From Tabrizicola thermarum (GTDB lineage Bacteria > Pseudomonadota > Alphaproteobacteria > Rhodobacterales > Rhodobacteraceae), in NCBI RefSeq assembly GCF_003574395.1, contig NZ_QMJY01000080.1, positions 108,533 through 172,532 of the forward strand: DNA of 64,000 bases. The letters are read 5' to 3'. How positions within the stretch are numbered: position 1 is the stretch's first letter; each line of letters starts with the position of its first letter. Shown piece after piece: positions 41,687 to 51,267 of the stretch. A program made the position numbers and the translations under genes. The notes under the pieces were generated by a model, which saw only the letters and a list, made by a program, of their open reading frames with translations, had not been told where the DNA came from and made no database searches.

Positions 41687-42787
41687 TCAGCCGATCCTGC
41701 CGCGGACCCCGCCGGTCTGGGCGCGGTCCATAAGCAGATGGTCCAGGATCACGCAGGCCATCATCGCCTCGCCCACCGGCACGGCGCGGATGCCGACGCA
41801 GGGGTCGTGGCGGCCCTTGGTCACAAGGTCGGTCTCCTGCCCGGCTGCGGTGATCGTCCGGCGCGGCGTCAGGATCGAGGAGGTAGGCTTCACCGCGAAC
41901 CGGCACACCACCGGCTGCCCGGTCGAGATGCCGCCGAGGATGCCCCCGGCATGGTTCGACAGGAACTCCGGCCCGTCCGGCCCCATGCGGATCTCGTCGG
42001 CGTTCTCCACACCCGTCAGCGCCGCCGCCGCCATGCCCTCGCCGATCTCCACGCCCTTGACCGCGTTGATCGACATCATCGCCGCCGCCAGATCGCTGTC
42101 CAGCTTGCCATACAGCGGCGCGCCGAGGCCCGGAGGCACCCCCTCCGCCACCACCTCGATCACCGCGCCGACCGAGTTGTGCGCCAGCCGCAGCCCGTCC
42201 AGATAGTCCGCCCATTCCACGGCGGCCACCGGATCGGGTACCCAGAACGGATTGCGCTCGATCTCTCCGGCATCGAACCGCGCCCGGTCGATCCCCTTCG
42301 TGCCCATCTGCACCATGTAGCCGGTGATCCTCAGCCCCGGCACCAGCGCCGCCAGCACCGCCCGCGCCACCCCACCCGCGGCCACCCGCGACGCCGTCTC
42401 GCGCGCACTGGACCGCCCGCCGCCGCGATAATCCCGGATGCCGTACTTCTGGTGATAGGTGATATCGGCATGACCCGGCCGGAACGACTGGGCAATCTCG
42501 CCATAGTCCTTCGACCGCTGATCCGTGTTCTCGATCATCAGCTGGATCGGCGTGCCCGTTGTCCTGCCTTCGAACACCCCCGACAGGATGCGCACCTCGT
42601 CCGGCTCTTTCCGCTGGGTGGTGAACTTGGTCTGCCCCGGCTTCCGGCGGTCCAGCCAGGGCTGGATGTCGGCTTCCGACAGGGCCACCCCGGGGGGGCA
42701 CCCATCCACCGTGCAGCCGATGGCGGGCCCATGGCTTTCGCCCCAGGTGGTGACACGGAAGAGATGTCCGAATGTGTTCAGGCTCAT
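41687..42787 (-). CDS. aroC: Chorismate synthase
   Basis: A 366-residue FMN-dependent enzyme forming chorismate, the last shikimate step. [20 protein letters not shown] is the N-terminal signature, [19 protein letters not shown] the second and [17 protein letters not shown] the third. Canonical length. It stands apart from tyrC and hisC but serves the same aromatic pathway. Confidence 0.98.
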   Translation of the reverse strand: MSLNTFGHLFRVTTWGESHGPAIGCTVDGCPPGVALSEADIQPWLDRRKPGQTKFTTQRKEPDEVRILSGVFEGRTTGTPIQLMIENTDQRSKDYGEIAQSFRPGHADITYHQKYGIRDYRGGGRSSARETASRVAAGGVARAVLAALVPGLRITGYMVQMGTKGIDRARFDAGEIERNPFWVPDPVAAVEWADYLDGLRLAHNSVGAVIEVVAEGVPPGLGAPLYGKLDSDLAAAMMSINAVKGVEIGEGMAAAALTGVENADEIRMGPDGPEFLSNHAGGILGGISTGQPVVCRFAVKPTSSILTPRRTITAAGQETDLVTKGRHDPCVGIRAVPVGEAMMACVILDHLLMDRAQTGGVRGRIG

Positions 42788-43096
42788 GGGCGTATCCTCG
42801 CTTCAGGTCGGCATACAGGCCGCGCCCGCCCTGCCACAAGCCCTCGCGCAGCGGAAAACCGCCGCCAAAGCCTGCCGCGAACACGCATCCGTGACCTTTC
42901 TGCCACCTCGGGGGTTGAAACCGCGACATCAGGCCCCACTTGCTGCCAGCGGGCCGGGCCCCTCTGACGACGCCAAACGGATCTGGCGCTCGTGATGTCG
43001 GACCGCATCGAGAAAACGTGCTCGATGTCATGCCCGGCACCCTTCGCCCCGATGCAGGCTGACCTCTCGACGCACTCATGAACGAGGGACGACGGG
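42788..43096. other. Divergent intergenic region
   Basis: No gene was recognised in these 309 bases between divergent aroC and terC. I looked for a Mn-sensing yybP-ykoY riboswitch, which precedes some terC genes, and saw none. GAGGGACGACGGG just before the terC ATG is the ribosome site. Confidence 0.5.
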
Positions 43097-44122
43097 ATGG
43101 ACTTCCTGTTTCTGCTGTTTCTGGGCAAGCCCATCTGGATGTGGCTTGTCTTCCTGGGCATCGTGATCGCGCTGATGGTGTTCGACCTTGGCGTCCTGCA
43201 CAAGGACGACCACGAACTCGGCGTCGCCGAAAGCCTGAGGCTCACCGCCTTCTACATCTTCATCGCGATCCTGTTCGGCGGCTACATCTGGTGGTCCTGG
43301 TCAACCGGAGTGCTGGTGACGAGCGACGGCTCGAACCCGGTCACCGCCTATTTCCAGGGCTACATCATCGAGAAGGTCCTCTCGATCGACAATGTCTTCG
43401 TCATCTCGCTGATCTTCGGCTATTTCGCCATCCCGCCAAAGTATCAGTACCGCGCGCTGATCTGGGGCATCATCGGTGTGATCGTGCTGCGCGGCCTGAT
43501 GATCGCCATCGGGACCGAGCTGATCGCGTCCTACAAATGGGTCTCGCTGGTCTTCGCCGCCTTCCTCGCCTTCACCGGCATCAAGATGCTGCTGGTCTCC
43601 GAAACCGAGATGGACGTGTCGAAGAACCCCGTGGTCCGGCTGGTGTCGAAATACATGCACGTCACGCCTGACCTGCACGGCCACAAGTTCTTTGTCCGCC
43701 TGCCGCATCCGGTGAAGAACAGGACGGTGATCCATGCCACGCCGCTCCTCGTCGCACTGATCGTCATCAACTTCGCCGACCTGATCTTCGCGGTGGATTC
43801 GGTCCCGGCGATCTTCCTCATCACCACCGACACCTTCATCGTCTATACCGCGAACATCATGGCCATCCTCGGCCTGCGCGCGCTGTATTTCGCGCTGTCA
43901 GCCCTGGTGCACCGCTTCCACTACCTGAAATACTCGCTGGCCGTGGTGCTGGTCTTCATCGGGATGAAGGGCTTCTACAGCTATTTCCTCGGCAAGCCGG
44001 ACCCCTACCTGTCGCTGGGCATCACCGTCACCATCATCGCGGCCGGCATCTTCTACTCGCTGTGGAAGACGCGGGACGGCGACGAAGTCGTCAAGAACAA
44101 GGCCGTCCGCACCGCCGAATGA
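43097..44122 (+). CDS. TerC family integral membrane protein
   Basis: A 341-residue protein with about nine membrane helices. FQGYIIEKVLSIDNVFVISL and NFADLIFAVDSVPAIFLITT, each with conserved Asp and Asn in a helix, are the two TerC repeats. Members include tellurite-resistance TerC and the Mn2+ exporter Alx; metal export is the best guess. An unusually long N-terminal start and polar loop are as in Alx-like proteins. Confidence 0.92.
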   Translation: MDFLFLLFLGKPIWMWLVFLGIVIALMVFDLGVLHKDDHELGVAESLRLTAFYIFIAILFGGYIWWSWSTGVLVTSDGSNPVTAYFQGYIIEKVLSIDNVFVISLIFGYFAIPPKYQYRALIWGIIGVIVLRGLMIAIGTELIASYKWVSLVFAAFLAFTGIKMLLVSETEMDVSKNPVVRLVSKYMHVTPDLHGHKFFVRLPHPVKNRTVIHATPLLVALIVINFADLIFAVDSVPAIFLITTDTFIVYTANIMAILGLRALYFALSALVHRFHYLKYSLAVVLVFIGMKGFYSYFLGKPDPYLSLGITVTIIAAGIFYSLWKTRDGDEVVKNKAVRTAE

Positions 44123-44133
44123 CCGGGAGGCGC

Positions 44134-46443
44134 TCAGGTCCCCTGCCGGATCTGCGAGGAAACATCATGGTCGCCGGGCACTCCGGCGATCCGCAGGACC
44201 GAAAGGCCCAGCGTCACGTCCACCGCCCCATCGGCGCGGCGCACAATCCGGGGCGGCTTCGGCCAGGCGCTCAGATCATAGACCTGTTCCGCCCGCCACT
44301 GGCTGACATGCGTCACCCCGCCATAGGCCAGCACGAACACCACCGCCCCCGGACCCGGGTCGATCAGGTTGATCCCGGTCCCCGCATGGACCGTGTCATT
44401 GCCTCCCCCCAGCCGCACCTTGTTCCGCCCCGGCCCGGTATGCACCACCGACGACCCATCGCCATCGATGATCTCGTCATTGCCATGCCCGCCGTAGATC
44501 CGGTTCCGCGCCGCGATGCCGATGATCGTGTCGTCGCCCGTGCCGCCATCCAGCACGTCGCGCCCGCCGCCACCGATCAGCCGGTCATTCCCCGCCCCGC
44601 CGTAGAAGTAGTGGCGCGAGCTTTCGCTGACCGAAATCGCCCGCAGCGTATCGTCCCCCTCGCCGCCGTAGAACGTCGCGCCACCATACTTCGGCCCGAT
44701 CATCACGTCGTTCCCGCGCGAGCCGCGGACATCGACCATCACCCGCTCTGTCGTCTCGAAAGTGATCGGGCTGTCGGGATGCGCCACGATCCGCAGCACG
44801 CGGGGCGATTTCTTCGCCGCCTCCGCATCCTCATGCCGGGCCAGCACCGTGGCGATGCGAATGTTTTCGACGTTCATCGGACAGTGCAGGATGTATCCAT
44901 CCGGCCCGCCCAGATACCAAAGCGTATCGTTGCCGCCGTCCCTGGTCTCGTGGATCTTCTCGGCCTCGGCGCCATAGGCCCAGTAGTTGTCGTTGCCGCG
45001 CCGGCCCTCCAGCACCACGGACCCATCGACCGCCATCATCGCGTTGACCCCGTCGGCCGGATTCTCGAACCCGCGCAGGTCAAGGCCCAGTTCCAGAGCG
45101 CCCTTCACCAACTCGCCCCGCAGCACATCCATCGGGGCCGTCGCCACAAGGTTCTCCGTCTCGCCCGGATCGGCGACCACGTCGTAGACATGCTCTTCGC
45201 CGTTCGGATAGCGGAAATAGCGATACTGGCTGAACCCCTCGATCGAGGGCCGCACCGAAAGGGTCCCAAAGACCGAGGTGATCGGCGATTTCGTGGTGTC
45301 GAAACTGCCGAAACTCGGGTCGATCAGCGGCAACAGGCTTTGCCCCGACACCCAGTCCGGGCGCGGCGGCAGCCCGGCCAGCTGCATGATCGTCTTGGGG
45401 AAGTTGTGCAGGCTGACCGGCAGGTCCACGACCCGGCCTCCCTCCATCCGCGGTGACCATATCCCCAAAGGCACATGCGCCGCCGAATCCCACTGGCTCA
45501 TCTTGTGGAAACTGTCGTGGTTCCCGAGGTTGAAGCCGTTGTCCGACAGGAAAACCACCGTCGTCCGGTCGCCCAGCGGCGACGCCTCCAGCGCCCGCAG
45601 GAACCGCCCGATCTCGTGATCCACATGGCTGATCGCCGCGAAATAGGCGCGGACGACCTGCCGCCAGCCGTCATCCCCGCCCTTCTCGGGCGTCCAGTTG
45701 CCGTTGGCGATATAGGCGGCCTCGTAGACCGCGAAACCGGGGGGCGGGCCGTAGTAATCCTCGGGAGCGGCGATGTCGGGCCAGCGGATCGCGGCGGGAT
45801 CGTAGAGCTGGTAAAAGCGGTCCGGACATTCCAGATTGTAATGCGGATGCTTGAAGCCCAGCTGGATCAGATGCCTGCGTCCAGGGTCGGCCCGGCCCAG
45901 AAAGTCGATCGCATTCTGCGCCACGGTGAAATCGTAGAACAGATGGTCCTGCGACCCGTCATCGTCGGGATGATTGATCCCCGCGATCCCCGGCCCCCGG
46001 TCGAGGTAATGCTTCACCTTCGTCCGCCCGCCGCTGTCGAAGGCCGGGACATCCTCGTGGAACAGCACCCGCCGGTAACGTTCCGGCATCGGCTTGTAGG
46101 TCGCATCCACCTTGCCGGTGGTGAAGGTGTAGAACCCCGCCCGGCGCAGGTCGTAGGCCCAGGCCTTCTGCGGCGGCAGCACTTGGCGCCAGAATCGGTT
46201 CAGATCCACCAGCCCGGTGCGGAAGGGCGACAGGCCGGTGGCCAGTTCCGCGCGGCAGGGGGCGCAGAGCGGGATCGTCGCATAGGCATTGCCGAACCGC
46301 ACCCCGGCATTCAGCAGCCGGTCCAGGTTCGGCGTCTGGATGCGCAACCCGAAGGTCTCTCGCCAGGTGAAGACGTCGATCATGTCATCGACCCAGATGA
46401 CACAGATGTTGTCGTCCCGGATCGTCTCTGCCGTGAACGCCAT
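44134..46443 (-). CDS. Sulfatase fused to RTX calcium-binding repeats
   Basis: A 769-residue protein. Residues about 10-480 form an arylsulfatase-type domain: IWVDDMIDVF (metal Asp), LCAPCRAELATG with C60-x-P-x-R, the formylglycine-forming motif, and VVFLSDNGFNLGNHDSFHK. From about 593 to 690 lie glycine/aspartate nonapeptides (YGGEGDDTL, YGGAGNDRL, YGGHGNDEI) of the RTX type that bind calcium and mark type I secretion. There is no N-terminal signal, so export by type I machinery is inferred; no such exporter is in the window. It probably cleaves a sulfate ester on a glycan. Last gene of the seven-gene array; its start overlaps the previous stop by one base (TGATG). Confidence 0.88.
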   Translation of the reverse strand: MAFTAETIRDDNICVIWVDDMIDVFTWRETFGLRIQTPNLDRLLNAGVRFGNAYATIPLCAPCRAELATGLSPFRTGLVDLNRFWRQVLPPQKAWAYDLRRAGFYTFTTGKVDATYKPMPERYRRVLFHEDVPAFDSGGRTKVKHYLDRGPGIAGINHPDDDGSQDHLFYDFTVAQNAIDFLGRADPGRRHLIQLGFKHPHYNLECPDRFYQLYDPAAIRWPDIAAPEDYYGPPPGFAVYEAAYIANGNWTPEKGGDDGWRQVVRAYFAAISHVDHEIGRFLRALEASPLGDRTTVVFLSDNGFNLGNHDSFHKMSQWDSAAHVPLGIWSPRMEGGRVVDLPVSLHNFPKTIMQLAGLPPRPDWVSGQSLLPLIDPSFGSFDTTKSPITSVFGTLSVRPSIEGFSQYRYFRYPNGEEHVYDVVADPGETENLVATAPMDVLRGELVKGALELGLDLRGFENPADGVNAMMAVDGSVVLEGRRGNDNYWAYGAEAEKIHETRDGGNDTLWYLGGPDGYILHCPMNVENIRIATVLARHEDAEAAKKSPRVLRIVAHPDSPITFETTERVMVDVRGSRGNDVMIGPKYGGATFYGGEGDDTLRAISVSESSRHYFYGGAGNDRLIGGGGRDVLDGGTGDDTIIGIAARNRIYGGHGNDEIIDGDGSSVVHTGPGRNKVRLGGGNDTVHAGTGINLIDPGPGAVVFVLAYGGVTHVSQWRAEQVYDLSAWPKPPRIVRRADGAVDVTLGLSVLRIAGVPGDHDVSSQIRQGT

Positions 46444-47852
46444 CAGCCCGTCAGCCTCAACCGCGCGGGCAAAGCCCAGCGCCGGACGGCCCCATCCCCG
46501 AAATCGCCCCGCAGCGCCCCCCGGTTCGCGGGCCAGGGTCCGTCCCCCGGCGCTGCCGCATGGGCATAGGTGACGAAGACCTCGCCCTCGGGCCGCCTGG
46601 AACAGGTCAGCACCACGGCCTTTGCATCCGACGGATCGACCGCGACCGAGGTGATCGTGGCCCCGTTCGTCACCCCCTCCAGCGCGAACCCGGCTAGCGG
46701 CCCCGCCCCGAAGGGATCGTCCGCGTCGATCACCAGCGCGTCCTGCGCCTCGCAGATCAACCGGATGTCCGCCCCGCTCCGCTCGGCCAGCTGGATCACC
46801 GGGCACCGCCACTTGCCCCCGCCCTGCACCGCCAGAAGAGCCTCGGCCAGCAGCAAGGCCTTCTCGGCCCGCCCCTCGTCCGTCAGCCGCCCCGTGTCAT
46901 CCATCCGGAACGCATAGGACGGCGCGGCAAAGACCAGCTGATGGTCGCCGTGGTTCCAGGACAGCTCCCACTGCCCCTCCAGCGCCGGCCCGCGCGTCAC
47001 GCTCTGCGTCCCGCAATCGAAGGCCGTCAGGAAGATCGGCCGCGCAAGACCCTGTTTCGCCATCCCGCGCGTGATCCGCTCCATCAGCGCGATCATCCCG
47101 TCGCGGTAGGCCACCGGATCGCCGGACAGGTCCTCCAGCGCATAGTCCAGCACCACCGCCAGCACCCGGGCCCCCACGCCCAGCCGACCCGCCGCCGCGA
47201 CCAGATTGGCAAAGGCCCGGTCCAGGTTCGCCACCGCCGCGCCGCTGCCCAGGTCATGCGCCGTCGCCGACATGTCGGTCTCGGCCCGCGCGAAGACCAG
47301 CGGCAGCGACTGATGCGCCGCCCGCCGCCGCGCCAGGATCTCGTCGGCGATCAGCGCCTCGACCGTCAGCTCGCGCAAGGGCTCCAGCGCGTCGGTCGCC
47401 ACTGCCTCGCCCTCGCCGCCCATGCCCACCGCACCGATGTCGTCGGCCGGGGCCAGCACATGCCAGCGGAACCGCGCCGGACCGGGCGAGCCCAGCCCAG
47501 CCCGCGCCCCGCCGATCCCCAGGATCGCCAGCAAGGGCCCCCGTGCCTCGGCCAGGATCGCCCCGCCCGAGACATGCCGCCGATACCCCCGAGGCCCGTC
47601 CGCCCCGACCATGTTCGCCTGAAACACCACCCAGTCCCCCTCGCGCCGGGGCGCCCAGAGGTCCAGATCGTCGGGCAGATCGGGCAGGGGCAAAGCCTCG
47701 GCCGGCGCCTGCGGTTTCAGCTCCAGCCGCGCGGCGATGTCGGCGATCACCTTGTCGGACAGCCGCAGCAACAGCCCGGTCTCGTCATAGCGGATCACAT
47801 CGCCATTCTCGGCCCGGATGATGACGCCTTCGGGGGGGATCTTTTCAGCCAT
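46443..47852 (-). CDS. Uncharacterised 469-residue protein
   Basis: I do not recognise a family. The sequence has no signal peptide or membrane segment. It opens with a short repeat-like part (GVIIRAENGDVIRYDETGLL), then an Ala/Leu/Arg-rich centre with NLDRAFANLVAAAGRLGVGA, and WELSWNHGDHQLVFAAPSYA (about 315-334). The GDHQLVFAAPSYAFRMDD region followed by GRLTDEGR looks conserved and could be an esterase-like domain of the SGNH/SASA kind, but I cannot support catalysis. It lies between the glycosyltransferase and sulfatase genes with 1-base overlaps on both sides. Confidence 0.75.
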   Translation of the reverse strand: MAEKIPPEGVIIRAENGDVIRYDETGLLLRLSDKVIADIAARLELKPQAPAEALPLPDLPDDLDLWAPRREGDWVVFQANMVGADGPRGYRRHVSGGAILAEARGPLLAILGIGGARAGLGSPGPARFRWHVLAPADDIGAVGMGGEGEAVATDALEPLRELTVEALIADEILARRRAAHQSLPLVFARAETDMSATAHDLGSGAAVANLDRAFANLVAAAGRLGVGARVLAVVLDYALEDLSGDPVAYRDGMIALMERITRGMAKQGLARPIFLTAFDCGTQSVTRGPALEGQWELSWNHGDHQLVFAAPSYAFRMDDTGRLTDEGRAEKALLLAEALLAVQGGGKWRCPVIQLAERSGADIRLICEAQDALVIDADDPFGAGPLAGFALEGVTNGATITSVAVDPSDAKAVVLTCSRRPEGEVFVTYAHAAAPGDGPWPANRGALRGDFGDGAVRRWALPARLRLTG

Positions 47853-48742
47853 CAGAACAGCACCTTGAACCGCTCGGGCAGCCGGTAGACCCCCTTCGGC
47901 CGCGCGCCGCCGGGGGCGAAATAGACCACCTTCTTCTCCCGCCATCCCTCGATCATTTCCTTGCGGAACTCCGGGAAGTCCACCGTCTCGGCCCGCGGCT
48001 TTTCCTTCGACAGCGCCTTGTAGGTGTCCCAGGCCGTGTCCCAGCCGGTCTTTTCCCGCTCCACCTCGCCCAGCGCCCCGCTCTGGATCACCCGCTGCTC
48101 GCGCCGCCTGGCCAGCCGCGCCTTGGTCATGTCATGATCGATGAAGCGCAGGTGGAAAAGGTAGAGATGCGGGTCAAGATGCAGCTTCGGGTGGTTGGCG
48201 AAATGCCCACCGGGGGCAATATCGATCTTGTCGCAGGTGATGCAGGGCTTGGCGTAATTCGCGTTCAGCCGGAAGATCCGCCGCACCTCCAGGATGTTGC
48301 GCCCCTCGGTGATCGGCTCGGGCTCCAGCACCGGATTGTGCACCATCTCGATCGCGAAGGGTGTCACCACGCGGGGACCGCCCTTGACGACAAGGCTTTC
48401 CATGTAGTCGGGCAGGCTGTCCGACACCGCCGGATCGACGCAGACGATCTCGTCCACATCGCCCACCAGCACCCAGTTGTAGAAATTGGTGAACCCCGAG
48501 GTCAGCCGCGACAGCATCTGCCAGCGCCGCTGGTTGAAGCAGTTCCGCGTCTCGTCGAAGGGCAGGTAGATGACGTTGCAGCCTTTGGCGATGCGCTTGT
48601 GTTCCGGGTCGCCGCCGTGGGACAGCACAAAGCAGTTCTCGCGCCCCAGCTGGCGGCCGTAATACTCCACCCAGCGCGAGAGGAAGAAGTGATCCTCCCC
48701 CACCATCGTCATCGCCATCATCCGGCCGCGTGTCGTATCCAT
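47852..48742 (-). CDS. Glycosyltransferase family 2-like protein
   Basis: A 296-residue protein resembling the Glyco_tranf_2_4 group. The N-terminal MTMVGEDHFFLSRWVEYYGR and the DxD-like VGDVDEIV (Asp95-x-Asp97), which would bind a metal and nucleotide sugar, support this. The C-terminal PHLYLFHLRFIDHDMTK is often seen in this group. No transmembrane helix is evident. It is in the middle of the array, coupled to the next gene by a 1-base overlap; donor and acceptor are unknown. Confidence 0.8.
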   Translation of the reverse strand: MDTTRGRMMAMTMVGEDHFFLSRWVEYYGRQLGRENCFVLSHGGDPEHKRIAKGCNVIYLPFDETRNCFNQRRWQMLSRLTSGFTNFYNWVLVGDVDEIVCVDPAVSDSLPDYMESLVVKGGPRVVTPFAIEMVHNPVLEPEPITEGRNILEVRRIFRLNANYAKPCITCDKIDIAPGGHFANHPKLHLDPHLYLFHLRFIDHDMTKARLARRREQRVIQSGALGEVEREKTGWDTAWDTYKALSKEKPRAETVDFPEFRKEMIEGWREKKVVYFAPGGARPKGVYRLPERFKVLF

Positions 48743-48811
48743 TCACCCGTTCCTGCCTGCCGCCCCCGCATAGCATGAGCGGAAAGCCGGGGCCTAGAGC
48801 CTCGTCGAGCG

Positions 48812-49774
48812 TTACCCCGAACCCGCTTTCAGCGCGTTGACGGCTGCCCGTCGCGCCCGGCGGATGAAGACCTTCTCCTCGTCCGGCAGGTCCGCGCCCA
48901 GCCGCAGCAACCCGTCCGCCGCACGCATCACCAGGCCGTGCCGCCCCCGGTTCGCCGCCGCCGCCAGCAGCGCGCGTTGCCATTTGGTCACGCTGCGCCG
49001 CGCGCGATAGGCGGCCCAGAACTCTTCCCCGATCTCGTCCGCCTCGACCATCCGGTTGATCAGGATCGGAAAGGTCCCCGATTTCAGGATCACCCGGATC
49101 GCTTCGTGCGTGGTGAAGGGCACCCGGACCAGCTGCACGTTCGGCCCCGCCAGCCGCGCGGCATGGGCGCGGTCCTCGGGCACGAAGGGATCATAGACCA
49201 CCACCGCCCGCCGGATGTAGGGCACCGCCGCCGCCGCATCGAGGAACGGCATCCCCTCCCAGTTCGACTTGCGCACGGCAAAGGGAAACCGCTGCTCGAA
49301 GGGCGCGATCACCTTGTTCATCGTCGATTGCGGCGAAAACGCCAGCACCCGCGCCTCGGGGATCAAGGGCGCGAAGTTCAGCGCCCCGAACCCGCCCATC
49401 GACGCGCCGGTCAGCAGCACGCGCCGGAATCGCCGGAAGAACCCCCGCTGTTCCAGACCGCGCAGCAGCGCCGGAGCCGTCGGCTGCCGGAACCAGTCCT
49501 TGGCATGGCTCTGCACCCCCAGCACCGAATGGCCCAGCGGCTCCAGCCGTTTCCAGGCCCAGGGTCCGCGCGGCCAGCCCTCGTCGATGGTCGCCAGGTT
49601 GTCGAAGGACACCACCAGCGCGTCCCCCGCACCCTCGAACCACAGCGAGGCATGGTCCCCCCGGATCAGGAACCGCCGCGCCCTTGCGCCCTCGTCCAGC
49701 CCCATCTCGGGCGGCACATCCAGCGCGGGTGCTGCGTCCTCCACGGCCTCAGTAGGTCCAGCGGACATGGGCAT
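48812..49774 (-). CDS. Alpha/beta hydrolase-fold protein
   Basis: A 320-residue protein. LVVSFDNLATI and LLTGASMGGFGALN (Ser125 in the nucleophile elbow) define an alpha/beta-hydrolase fold; DPFVPEDRAHAAR and TTHEAIRVILKSG are candidate sites for the acid and His. No signal peptide. Such hydrolases appear in capsule and glycan loci, where they may act as esterases. It overlaps the LamG-like gene by 26 bases at its 5' end and is followed by the glycosyltransferase after 69 bases. Confidence 0.75.
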   Translation of the reverse strand: MPMSAGPTEAVEDAAPALDVPPEMGLDEGARARRFLIRGDHASLWFEGAGDALVVSFDNLATIDEGWPRGPWAWKRLEPLGHSVLGVQSHAKDWFRQPTAPALLRGLEQRGFFRRFRRVLLTGASMGGFGALNFAPLIPEARVLAFSPQSTMNKVIAPFEQRFPFAVRKSNWEGMPFLDAAAAVPYIRRAVVVYDPFVPEDRAHAARLAGPNVQLVRVPFTTHEAIRVILKSGTFPILINRMVEADEIGEEFWAAYRARRSVTKWQRALLAAAANRGRHGLVMRAADGLLRLGADLPDEEKVFIRRARRAAVNALKAGSG

Positions 49775-50495
49775 TCAGCGTGGCCAGCACGTCCCGGTCC
49801 TCGGGGTCGGTCGAGGCCAGAAGACAGCGGTCCGGCCAGAACAGCACCTCGTGCAGCAGCGACCCGCCCAGCGTCTTGGCCAGCCCCGCCCGGTTCGACC
49901 GGCAGCCGATGAAGAAATCCGCCGGATGGTCCATCCCGGGAATGACCCCGCTCGCCTCGGCCCGCCGGTCGCCCAGCGCCAGCCGCAGCGACCGGCCATC
50001 GAACCCCAGAGCCGCCACCTTGACCTGCCGCCCCGCCGCCACCGGCAAGGACACCTCGACCGAATTCTGCCGGTCTTTCGCCAGCAGCATCCCGTCGCCC
50101 TCCGACAGGAAGATCATGTTGTTCGACTGCCCGGTAAAGACGGAAGCCAGCGTCCGCGCCGCCCCCTCCGACCGGTAGACAACCGCCACGGTGAAGGCCT
50201 CGACCTCGGGCGCAAAGCCCGGCAGCGTAAACCCGCAGTTCACCCCGTCCTGACAGACCAGAGCCCCCGGCGGCCCGGCCTGGAACCGGCTGTTGCCGCT
50301 GTTCGGCCCGGCTGCCACCGCCTCGACCGCCCCATGCTGTTCCCGCCAGCCGGTGATGCTGCCGTTGGTCCAGACGATATCCGCCTCCCGCGCGACAAAG
50401 CGCGCGCCGCCCGTGCGCAGGACCGCCTCGGCCAGCAGACGGTCATCGCCCCCGATCAACGCGCCGGGCGGCAGGTTCGCAGCGATCTGAAGCAT
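49749..50495 (-). CDS. Concanavalin A/LamG-like domain protein
   Basis: A 248-residue protein with a probable LamG/concanavalin-like beta-sandwich: NCGFTLPGFAPEVEAFTVAV, NNMIFLSEGDGMLL, and RSLRLALGDRRAEASGVIPG, ending in LLHEVLFWPDRCL. This pattern (a strand-rich domain ending in a calculated position against the grain) is typical of LamG-like carbohydrate-binding modules. It lacks a signal peptide. The call is from pattern only. Confidence 0.55.
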   Translation of the reverse strand: MLQIAANLPPGALIGGDDRLLAEAVLRTGGARFVAREADIVWTNGSITGWREQHGAVEAVAAGPNSGNSRFQAGPPGALVCQDGVNCGFTLPGFAPEVEAFTVAVVYRSEGAARTLASVFTGQSNNMIFLSEGDGMLLAKDRQNSVEVSLPVAAGRQVKVAALGFDGRSLRLALGDRRAEASGVIPGMDHPADFFIGCRSNRAGLAKTLGGSLLHEVLFWPDRCLLASTDPEDRDVLATLNAHVRWTY

Positions 50496-50508
50496 CGGAC
50501 CTCCCTCC

Positions 50509-51267
50509 CTATTCTGCCGACCGCACGGGACTGCCGCAACCCTGTCGCGCCATCCGCACCGCGCGGTCCAGGATCAGCGCGCCATAGGCCGCGTTGCGAT
50601 GCTCGAAATCCCGCTTCTCGACATGACCCTCCACCGCATAGGCCGGGTCGGTGAACAGCCCCGCCGTCACCGTCTCCTCCGGCTGGCGCAACAGCTGGAT
50701 GCCATCCTCTGCCGCCACCTCTTCCAGGATCGCCCAGAACCGGGGCACCCGCTCGCGGATCAGCTCAGGGATCGCCGGAGCCAGCACATCGGCAAAGCGG
50801 TCCGGGTCGGCGGTGTAATACGCGACAGGAGACAGCAGCACCCGCGCCGTCCCCGTCGCCGCCAGCCCCGCCGCCAGCCGATAGCCCGCCTGTCCCCGCA
50901 GCCCGTCGGTCAGGATGCGCCGCACAAGGCCCGAACTCAGGAACGGCCCCTGCGCCATCCCCCGCAACAGCTGGTGGAAAAGCCGCCAGACATAGACCCG
51001 CGCCCCGGTGACATGGATCACGTCGAACTCTGCCGCCGGCAGGAACATCCGCCCCTTCGCGTTGAACTTGGCAAAACGGCGGGCCGTGAACTCGTCCAGC
51101 GGATGCACCGCCCCGTCCCGGACCTCCAGATACCGGAACCGCCCGCCCACATGGCCCCAATACTCCAGCTCCACGCCCGACACATCGACCAGCCCCTGCA
51201 CCTCGGCCTGTTTCAGGCAGGCATAGTGACTGTCGCCAAAGATGCACAGCCGGGGCAGGTCAGCCAT
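50509..51267 (-). CDS. SGNH-like hydrolase-family protein
   Basis: A 252-residue protein with RLCIFGDSHYACLKQ (Asp12-Ser13 in GDSH) near the N-terminus, as in SGNH/GDSL-like hydrolases, which deacylate sugars or lipids. Later EFDVIHVTGARVYV and VLLSPVAYYT fit strands of that fold; DFEHRNAAYG near the end may hold the catalytic His. It overlaps the GSCFA gene by 8 bases, a common pairing for cell-surface polysaccharide enzymes. Confidence 0.65.
   Translation of the reverse strand: MADLPRLCIFGDSHYACLKQAEVQGLVDVSGVELEYWGHVGGRFRYLEVRDGAVHPLDEFTARRFAKFNAKGRMFLPAAEFDVIHVTGARVYVWRLFHQLLRGMAQGPFLSSGLVRRILTDGLRGQAGYRLAAGLAATGTARVLLSPVAYYTADPDRFADVLAPAIPELIRERVPRFWAILEEVAAEDGIQLLRQPEETVTAGLFTDPAYAVEGHVEKRDFEHRNAAYGALILDRAVRMARQGCGSPVRSAE

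Noticed and set aside
42788..43096. Manganese riboswitch (yybP-ykoY) before terC
   Set aside because: The expected conserved blocks were not found by eye.
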